Source of the DNA: Anaerolineales bacterium
Lineage (GTDB): Bacteria; Chloroflexota; Anaerolineae; Anaerolineales; Villigracilaceae
Direction: 5' to 3'
DNA length: 64,000 bases
Assembly: GCA_020851785.1 (NCBI GenBank)
Contig: JADZCC010000023.1
Coordinates: 1 to 64,000 of the forward strand
Shown here: piece by piece, positions 58,012 through 64,000 of the stretch
Position numbering within the stretch: position 1 is the first letter of the stretch
Layout of the letters: every line of letters starts with the position of its first letter
Notes under the pieces: model-generated
Seen by the model: only the letters and a program-made list of their open reading frames with translations
Databases searched by the model: none
Told to the model about the DNA's origin: nothing
Position numbers and translations under genes: made by a program

Positions 58012-58045
58012 ACGATAGACCATTGACTATCGCCTATCGTCGTTT
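58012..58045. repeat. inverted heptamer repeat between kynU and the SIMPL gene
   Basis: GACGATA, GACCATT, GACTATC and then inverse units of the same kind. Same GACSATN family as the in-frame repeat at 55733. Confidence 0.7.
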
Positions 58046-58058
58046 CAAGAAGGAAAAC

Positions 58059-58697
58059 ATGGAACACAAACCCGATACTATCAAAATATCTGTCAATCAT
58101 AAAGAGGAAATTTTCGCCGCCCATGCGGATTTACACGTGACAGTCAAAGGCTCGTCGCTGGTCAGCGGGAATGAAGCGCTGAAAAAGGCCAAAGAGGTGA
58201 CTCAACTCGTCGAAGCGCTGACCCACCTTGGGGTTAAGCCCGAAGCGTTTACTCTCCAAGGCGTTCACCTTGAAGCCGAAAGCGGCGTTTTGCTTAAGTC
58301 GTCCAGCGCCATTTATCGTTTGAAAATTCGCTGTGCAGATTTGAATCAACTGGCGGGCATGTTGGATGTGATTTCTTCTCAAAAAAACGCAACCCTCGAA
58401 CGCATTGAATGGAAGTATGACGAAGATGAAACGCGCAACGAGATGTTGAAGGTTGCGCTTGAAAAGGCAAAGTCCAAAGCGGCGCAGGCGGCAGGTTCGC
58501 TGAACGTCACGCTGTTGGGCGTTTATGAATTGATTGAAAATTCCTACGATGAAGAAACCGCGCCGAGATTTCAGCCGCAAGCCAGAATGCTGAAAGCGGC
58601 TGTGGCCGACGCCCCAAGTTTAGGCATAGATGTGCAACATCATAAAACCATCCATGTGAATCTGGAAATTTGGTATCGCGTTTCGGCCTTCGCGTAA
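58059..58697 (+). CDS. SIMPL domain (DUF541) protein
   Basis: 212 residues from ATG 58059, preceded by AAGGA; the 12 codons upstream in frame lie in a repeat and are rejected. ADLHVTVKGSSLVSGNEA, then YRLKIRCADLNQLAGMLD and AKSKAAQAAGSLNVTLLGVY, match the SIMPL/Oxidative-stress-defence family. No signal peptide is seen, although many relatives are exported. Function in bacteria is poorly defined. Confidence 0.82.
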   Translation: MEHKPDTIKISVNHKEEIFAAHADLHVTVKGSSLVSGNEALKKAKEVTQLVEALTHLGVKPEAFTLQGVHLEAESGVLLKSSSAIYRLKIRCADLNQLAGMLDVISSQKNATLERIEWKYDEDETRNEMLKVALEKAKSKAAQAAGSLNVTLLGVYELIENSYDEETAPRFQPQARMLKAAVADAPSLGIDVQHHKTIHVNLEIWYRVSAFA

Positions 58698-58838
58698 ATC
58701 ATCCGATTTTTTACATAAGTTCATAAAACCAGGCCACAAAGACCCTAGCTCTTAAGGATGATTGCTTCTTGAAGAAAGAGCCGTAAAATCCGCTTCTTTC
58801 GATTTTCAAAACTCAATCCATGGAGACCTATCTAGCAC

Positions 58839-59669
58839 ATGAAAGCAAAACTTAATCTTTTCATCCTGCCGCTCTTGATCTTAATGGCCTGTAGCCCGGC
58901 CCCTGCGCCAAAGCCAGAGAACGTGGAAACGATTGTCGCCGGAACGTTACAAGCGTTCACCGCCGCCGCTCCTGTGGCGACAGAAGTAAACGGCGTACCA
59001 TTTACGGATGATAATCTTTCCTTTGTCATCCCAACCGGCATTGCCGCCTCTGCCGCAGAGGAAGTTGTCCCAGCGGTTCAAGCCAGCGCAGACGCGCCCT
59101 GGTGGGAGGTGGCTCCTGAACATCATATTTACCGCCTGGAAAATTATGTAATTTCAGACGGCTATCCCAATATGGAAATTTATTTGTATCCGCTGGCCGA
59201 GTACGCCGCCATGAATGCGGATGTTGCCAAACGAGTGGAAGCCTTGAAGTCGCTGATTGCCAGTCCCAACCAACCCCTGCCGGAGAGCCTGCCATTTTTA
59301 CCAGCCTTCAACGCGGGCCAAATGTTTCATTCCAATTTTGAAGCGCTCCAGTTTCAAAACGGCTCCGGCATTCGCTACCTTACCTCCTTTTCCCAATTTC
59401 CCGGCCTCATTTCCAACAACATCCTGCTGTACACGTTTCAGGGAATTACTGCAGACGGCGCCCAGTATGTTTCCGCCACCCTGCCGATTAATATCGGCTT
59501 CTTATCCGGCTACCCCACCCCAACCAACCCAACAGATTTCGTCGCAATCGAAATTCAAGTCAAAACCGTCGCACAACAACTTGATGAGTCAAGCCCCGAA
59601 GCCTTCAATCCGTCCATCAGCACATTGGACGCGCTGATTCAGTCAATCCAGGTGAGCGGAACTCCATAG
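58839..59669 (+). CDS. lipoprotein of unknown function
   Basis: 276 residues. The signal ends in a lipobox LILMAC (Cys about 18). The mature part is a single globular domain (residues 55-270) with no family that I recognise. HIYRLENYVI and FHSNFEALQFQNGSG stand out. Near-identical layout to lipoproteins common in Anaerolineae is only an impression. The next gene is also a lipoprotein. Confidence 0.7.
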   Translation: MKAKLNLFILPLLILMACSPAPAPKPENVETIVAGTLQAFTAAAPVATEVNGVPFTDDNLSFVIPTGIAASAAEEVVPAVQASADAPWWEVAPEHHIYRLENYVISDGYPNMEIYLYPLAEYAAMNADVAKRVEALKSLIASPNQPLPESLPFLPAFNAGQMFHSNFEALQFQNGSGIRYLTSFSQFPGLISNNILLYTFQGITADGAQYVSATLPINIGFLSGYPTPTNPTDFVAIEIQVKTVAQQLDESSPEAFNPSISTLDALIQSIQVSGTP

Positions 59670-59729
59670 CGCGCAAAAAACCTTTCGCGTTGGATGATTA
59701 ATCCCTATGTCAGTCCTCCAACCTTCTTT

Positions 59730-60281
59730 ATGATGAAAAAACCAACGCCTCCTTTCCTTAACCACAGCCTGCTTCTGCTCGCGCTCATTTTCTCCGCTTC
59801 GGCTTGTGCGCCGCAGGCCACCTCCACGCCGTTTCGTCCGCCCACGGAACCGCCCCCCACCCAGCCTTTGCCAACCGTCGCTTCCATTCCGGCATTGTTC
59901 ACCTTCACCCCCGCCCCAACTTCAACCGTCACGCCAAACGGACCTTGCACAAATAATTTAGCGTTTCTCAACGACGTGACCGTTTTGGATGGTACGAGCG
60001 TTTTGCCCGGCTCGTCCATGAACAAGCAGTGGCTGGTGCAAAACAGCGGCTCCTGCAATTGGGATGCAACTTATCGCCTGAAATGGATCGGCGGCGAAAC
60101 CTTCAGCGCCAACGCCGAGCAGGCCCTTTACCCAGCGCGCGCGGGGACTCAGGCCACCCTGCAAATTATTTTCACCGCCCCCACCGAAGCCGGGACGTAT
60201 GAATCGGCCTGGCAGGCCGTGGACCCAAGCGGCAATGTCTTTGGCGATCTGGTGTTCATCAAGGTTGTGGTCAGCCCTTAA
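59730..60281 (+). CDS. lipoprotein with NBR1-type Ig-like domain
   Basis: 183 residues from ATG 59730; the frame is open to 59694 but those 12 codons precede a clear signal. The lipobox ends at ASAC, followed by a Pro/Thr-rich linker. The rest (about 70-183) is one NBR1 FW-type domain: CTNNLAFLNDVTVLDGT, MNKQWLVQNSGSCNW, and W-rich strands to GDLVFIKVVV. The same domain precedes the CAP domain in the protein at 43568. Partner and role are unknown. Confidence 0.85.
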   Translation: MMKKPTPPFLNHSLLLLALIFSASACAPQATSTPFRPPTEPPPTQPLPTVASIPALFTFTPAPTSTVTPNGPCTNNLAFLNDVTVLDGTSVLPGSSMNKQWLVQNSGSCNWDATYRLKWIGGETFSANAEQALYPARAGTQATLQIIFTAPTEAGTYESAWQAVDPSGNVFGDLVFIKVVVSP

Positions 60282-60373
60282 TTTAGCCTTCGAGAATCTC
60301 TAACAAACTTCTTATCGTCAATCCAAAGCGGACGATATAAAATCTATAAAAATTAGTTTTTCAGGAGGAATGG

Positions 60374-62221
60374 ATGAGCGACGCAACGCAACAATTTACC
60401 TTTAAGGCAGAGACCAAACAACTGCTGAATATCTTAATTCACTCGCTGTATAAAGACCGCGAAGTCTTTCTGCGCGAATTGCTTTCCAACGCCAGCGACG
60501 CGCTCAACCGCCTGCGCTTTGAGATGGTCACCAACCGCGACGTGTTAGACCCCAACGCCGAGTTGAAAATTCAAATCAGCGTGGATCCAGACGCGAAGTT
60601 GATTGTGATTCAAGATACCGGCATTGGGATGACGCGCGAGGAAGTCATTGAAAACCTGGGGACCATCGCGCAATCCGGCGCGCGCAAATTCATCGAAGCG
60701 ACGCAATCTCAAAACGCGGAAATTTCACAGGTGATTGGCCAATTTGGGGTTGGGTTTTATTCCGTGTTTATGGTGGCAGACTGGGTGAAGGTCGCTTCGC
60801 GCTCCTTCCGGCAGGACGCGGAGGCGGTCAGTTGGTCTGCCACAGGCGAGGATACCTATCAGATTGGCCCGGCAGAACTGAGCGCAAGAGGCACGCGGAT
60901 TGAGATCAAGCTTAAAGAGTCTGCGGCCGAGTTCGCAGACGAAGCGCGCCTCACCAACATCATCCACAAACATTCGGACTATATTGGCTTTCCCATTTAT
61001 CTGGGCGAAAACCAGACGGCGGTGAATAAACAAAGCTCGCTCTGGCGCGCCGCGCGGCAGTCCGTGAGCGAAGAGCAATACAAGGAGTTTTATCGTCAGA
61101 CCACGCTGGAGTTTGAAGACCCACTCCTGCACATTCACCTTTCCACTGATGCGCCCGTGCAGTTATATGCGCTGTTGTATATCCCCGGCAAGGCCGAGCG
61201 CGGAATGTTTTCTTTGAGGAAGGAAGATGGCCTCAAGTTATACACGCGTAATATTTTGATTGACGACTACAACAAGGATTTGCTCCCCGAATATTTGCGC
61301 TTTATGCAAGGCGTGGTGGATTCGGAAGATTTACCGCTCAACGTCTCGCGGGAGACGGTTCAAGCCAGCGGATTAATGTCCAAGCTGAAAAAAGTCCTCA
61401 CCAACCAGGTTCTACGCGAGTTGGAGAATCTTGCCAAAAATAACGCGGAAAAATACGAATCGTTTTGGCGGGAGTTTGGCGCGTATTTAAAACAAGGCAT
61501 TGCCGCCCACCCGACAGAAGCGGAGACGCTCAGCCCGTTCCTACGCTTCAAAACAAATTTACGCCCTGAAAGTTGGTCTTCCCTTGCTGATTACGTTTCG
61601 CACATGCAGGACGGACAAAAGGAAATTTATTATCTCGCGGGCGAAGATTCAAAATCCATTTTGCGAAGCCCACATTTGGATTACTTTCAAGCGCGCGGCA
61701 TCGAAGTGTTACTGCTCACCGAGCCGCTGGACGCTTTTATGTTAATGGGCCTGCGCCAGTACAAGGAATATGATTTGAAAAACGTGGCGCAAGCCGAAGT
61801 GGAAACCACCCCAAGCGACGCCGACCAACCGAACGCCGAAAAACTTTCAGACGCGGAGTTGGATTCCTTAATCGAGCGCTTCAAACAAGTCCTCGGCGAA
61901 AAAGTGACCGATGTGCGCGCTAGTCAGCGGCTATCGCAATCCGTTGCGCGGCTGGCCGACGCCGATACCAACGCCAACCCGGAGTTACAGCGCGTGTATA
62001 AATATCTGGGCAAGGAATATGAAACGCCGAAAAAGGTACTGGAGTTAAACCCCACTCACCCGATTCTGAAAAGTCTGCTTCAACAAGCCAGCGGCTCGGA
62101 CTTGCAAAACATCGTGATTGAGCAAATTTACGAAAACGCCCTGTTGGTGGAAGGCCTGCACCCCGACCCTTCCAGCGTGGCCGCGCGTGTGCAACAAATC
62201 ATTGCGGCGGCCTTGAAGTAA
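60374..62221 (+). CDS. htpG: molecular chaperone HtpG (Hsp90)
   Basis: 615 residues. ATG 60374 with AGGAGG 5 bases before it. The GHKL ATPase domain has LLSNASDALNRLRFE, DTGIGMTREE and QFGVGFYSVFMVAD. The middle domain has DDYNKDLLPEYLRF, then GVVDSEDLPLNVSRE, and the C-terminal dimer domain has NPTHPILKSL. The length is normal for bacterial HtpG. A protein-folding chaperone of the cytoplasm. Confidence 0.96.
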   Translation: MSDATQQFTFKAETKQLLNILIHSLYKDREVFLRELLSNASDALNRLRFEMVTNRDVLDPNAELKIQISVDPDAKLIVIQDTGIGMTREEVIENLGTIAQSGARKFIEATQSQNAEISQVIGQFGVGFYSVFMVADWVKVASRSFRQDAEAVSWSATGEDTYQIGPAELSARGTRIEIKLKESAAEFADEARLTNIIHKHSDYIGFPIYLGENQTAVNKQSSLWRAARQSVSEEQYKEFYRQTTLEFEDPLLHIHLSTDAPVQLYALLYIPGKAERGMFSLRKEDGLKLYTRNILIDDYNKDLLPEYLRFMQGVVDSEDLPLNVSRETVQASGLMSKLKKVLTNQVLRELENLAKNNAEKYESFWREFGAYLKQGIAAHPTEAETLSPFLRFKTNLRPESWSSLADYVSHMQDGQKEIYYLAGEDSKSILRSPHLDYFQARGIEVLLLTEPLDAFMLMGLRQYKEYDLKNVAQAEVETTPSDADQPNAEKLSDAELDSLIERFKQVLGEKVTDVRASQRLSQSVARLADADTNANPELQRVYKYLGKEYETPKKVLELNPTHPILKSLLQQASGSDLQNIVIEQIYENALLVEGLHPDPSSVAARVQQIIAAALK

Positions 62222-62231
62222 AAGTTAAAAC

Positions 62232-62278
62232 AATCAAAACGTCCCGAAAGTTGAAAAAGCCTTCGGAACGTTTTGATT
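62232..62278. terminator. terminator between convergent htpG and mutase genes
   Basis: 17-bp arms with one mismatch (AATCAAAACGTCCCGAA and TTCGGAACGTTTTGATT), A/T-rich at the base on both sides, so usable in both directions. Confidence 0.75.
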
Positions 62279-62322
62279 AAATATCAGCCCTATTTTTACA
62301 TAACAAAAGCGCCGCCGGAATC

Positions 62323-63975
62323 TTAAAATCCTTCCGCCACGTATTCGCCCCAAACTGCCCGCAGGGCGTTGCAGATTTCGCCCAGCGTCAGGTCATGTTC
62401 CACGCATTCAATAAAGAGCGGCATTAAATTCTCGGAGCCTTTTGCGGCGCGAGTCAATTGATCGAGCAGGGTAGCCGCTGTGGATTGATCTCGACTTGCG
62501 CGCAATTGTCTCAAGCACTCTTTTTGACCAAACTCAATCGCCGGGTCCACTTTCAGGCGCTCCAAAGTCAGCGTTTCGTCCACTTGAAATTGATTCACGC
62601 CGACCACAATTTGTTCCTTGCGCTCAATGGCTTGTTGGGCGGCATAGGCCGCATTTTGAATTTCATTTTGCATAAAGCCGCGTTCAATCGCCAGCGTCGC
62701 GCCGCCCATCTCGGTAATTTGCGCGATATATTTTTCAGCGGCGGATTCGATTTCGTCGGTCAATTGTTCGATGAAATAGGAGCCTGCCAGCGGGTCCACT
62801 GAATCGGCGACGCCCGATTCGTAGGCGATGATTTGTTGCGTGCGTAAAGCCACGCGGACGGATTTTTCAGTCGGAAGCCAAAGGGCTTCATCCATTGAAT
62901 TGGTGTGTAAAGATTGTGTGCCGCCTAATACCGCCGATAGCGCCTGAATCGTCACGCGGGCTACGTTATTTTCAGGTTGCTGGGCCGTGAGCGTGGAACC
63001 AGCGGTCTGCGTATGGAAACGCATTTGCCAGGCGGAGGGCTTTTGGGCTTTGAATCTCTCGCGCATAATCCTGGCCCACAACCTGCGCGCGGCGCGGAAC
63101 TTGGCGACCTCCTCCAAAAAGTTGTTATGCGCGTTGAAGAAGAACGAAATCTGCGGCGCAAATTCGTCCACCGCCAAACCGGCCTTTAGAGCGGCTTCCA
63201 CGTAGGCGATTCCATTCGCCAGCGTAAAGGCCACTTCCTGTACGGCGGTTGAGCCCGCCTCACGGATGTGATAGCCAGAGACGGAGATCGTGTTCCAGTT
63301 GGGGATTTCGCGCGCACAGAATTGAAAGATGTCTGTGATTAGGCGCATGGAGGGGTCGGGCGGAAAGATGTAGGTGCCGCGGGCCACATATTCCTTCAAA
63401 ATATCGTTTTGAATCGTGCCGCGCAGGCGCTTTAACTCCACGCCCTGCCGTTTGGCCACGGCGATATACATCGCCAGCAAGACTCCGGCCGGGGCATTAA
63501 TCGTCATGGAAGTGGAAACCTGCTCGAGCGGAATCTGATCGAGCAGTTGGGCCATATCGTACACGGAAGAAATCGAAACGCCCACCTTGCCCACTTCTCC
63601 GGCCGCAATCGGGTCGTCGGCGTCGTAGCCGATTTGAGTCGGCAAGTCAAAGGCCACGCTTAAGCCGGTTTGTCCTTGCGCCAACAAATAGCGATAGCGC
63701 TTGTTGGATTCTTCGGCGGTGGAGAAGCCCGCATACTGGCGCATCGTCCAAAAGCGGGAGCGATACATGGTGGGTTGTACGCCGCGCGTGAAGGGGTATT
63801 CTCCGGGGAAGCCCAGGCGCTCTTCGTAAGCCGCATCCAGTTTGGGCGGGAGGGCGAGGCGCGAAATTTCAATCCCGGAGGTAAATTCAAATTTTTCCCG
63901 ACGTTCTTTGAATTTCTCCAAAGATTTTTTCAGCGTGTTTTCCTGCCATTTTTTATATTGTTCAGTCAGCGCCAT
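62323..63975 (-). CDS. methylmalonyl-CoA mutase, large (catalytic) subunit, split type
   Basis: 550 residues: the TIM-barrel substrate domain only. The B12-binding domain is missing and must come from a separate small subunit outside the window. [13 protein letters not shown] with Tyr 81 and [13 protein letters not shown] with Arg 199 keep the Tyr/Arg pair of methylmalonyl-CoA mutase (Phe/Gln in isobutyryl-CoA mutase). [18 protein letters not shown] and [15 protein letters not shown] are other core motifs. It interconverts (R)-methylmalonyl-CoA and succinyl-CoA; the epimerase gene is at 8747. AAAGGTGA precedes the ATG. Confidence 0.92.
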   Translation of the reverse strand: MALTEQYKKWQENTLKKSLEKFKERREKFEFTSGIEISRLALPPKLDAAYEERLGFPGEYPFTRGVQPTMYRSRFWTMRQYAGFSTAEESNKRYRYLLAQGQTGLSVAFDLPTQIGYDADDPIAAGEVGKVGVSISSVYDMAQLLDQIPLEQVSTSMTINAPAGVLLAMYIAVAKRQGVELKRLRGTIQNDILKEYVARGTYIFPPDPSMRLITDIFQFCAREIPNWNTISVSGYHIREAGSTAVQEVAFTLANGIAYVEAALKAGLAVDEFAPQISFFFNAHNNFLEEVAKFRAARRLWARIMRERFKAQKPSAWQMRFHTQTAGSTLTAQQPENNVARVTIQALSAVLGGTQSLHTNSMDEALWLPTEKSVRVALRTQQIIAYESGVADSVDPLAGSYFIEQLTDEIESAAEKYIAQITEMGGATLAIERGFMQNEIQNAAYAAQQAIERKEQIVVGVNQFQVDETLTLERLKVDPAIEFGQKECLRQLRASRDQSTAATLLDQLTRAAKGSENLMPLFIECVEHDLTLGEICNALRAVWGEYVAEGF

Positions 63976-64000
63976 AAGTCACCTTTACGAATGATTAACC

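Noticed and set aside
62323..63975. Isobutyryl-CoA mutase large subunit
   Set aside because: The diagnostic Phe/Gln pair is absent; Tyr and Arg are present, as in methylmalonyl-CoA mutase.
1..64000. tRNA, rRNA or riboswitch genes
   Set aside because: No T-loop-like or other conserved RNA motif was recognised on either strand; a covariance-model search could still find small RNAs.

Overview
The window looks like a chromosomal piece of a Chloroflexota (Anaerolineae-like) bacterium. This is inferred from gene content: many lipoproteins with Thr/Pro-rich linkers, NBR1-type Ig-like domains, a BMP-type nucleoside ABC transporter, a split methylmalonyl-CoA mutase, and intergenic heptamer repeats. 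No rRNA, tRNA, CRISPR array or complete insertion sequence was seen, and no gene-free stretch exceeds about 300 bases.

Layout. (1) 1-6263 is an accessory island, visibly more AT-rich than the rest. It holds unrecognised genes: toxin-like hydrophobic or repeat-bearing proteins, each followed by a membrane protein. One of these genes starts inside a truncated repeat and another is split by an in-frame TAG. The island is flanked by a tyrosine-recombinase-like gene (6373-7272) that lacks most catalytic residues. (2) 7303-14060, minus strand: tilS, methylmalonyl-CoA epimerase, MATE pump, GT2 glycosyltransferase, AI-2E-family permease, thrC. (3) 14121-29212, minus strand: a purine block. It has a BMP lipoprotein with its ABC ATPase and two permeases, carbamate kinase, a YgeW-like carbamoyltransferase, a YgeY-like M20 hydrolase, a GntR/UTRA regulator, adenine deaminase and 8-oxoguanine deaminase. 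Both ends of the block carry a good promoter followed by a near-identical palindrome, suggesting common control. (4) 29301-37457: PLD-like lipoprotein, murJ, a DUF212 protein, xseB/xseA, two membrane glycosyltransferase-like proteins, a HIT protein. (5) 37526-45497: DUF3048 lipoprotein with an inserted SdrD-B-like domain, a remnant of a DNA alkylation repair gene, a Phd/PIN toxin-antitoxin pair, truncated globin, thiolase, 3-hydroxyacyl-CoA dehydrogenase, a DUF2442/DUF4160 pair, NBR1-CAP lipoprotein, LysM protein. (6) 45730-51329: P1B-4-like metal ATPase, gamma-glutamyltransferase, membrane proteins. (7) 51482-54877, minus strand: an electron-transfer operon with 2x[4Fe-4S] ferredoxin, FAD oxidoreductase, b-type-like membrane protein and a 15-CXXCH cytochrome. 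(8) 55047-63975: GMC oxidoreductase, kynureninase, SIMPL protein, two lipoproteins, htpG, methylmalonyl-CoA mutase large subunit.

Themes that cross gene boundaries. A CCCTCACCC-type palindromic element sits in frame inside three unrelated enzymes (28101, 48201, 57133). Inverted arrays of heptamers with locus-specific sequences occur in several spacers and once in frame inside the GMC oxidoreductase (55733). At least five genes have a TATAAT-like -10 box only 6-7 bases before ATG, predicting leaderless mRNAs; two of the -10 boxes near 30420 overlap on opposite strands. All functions come from reading motifs by eye; no database search was run.
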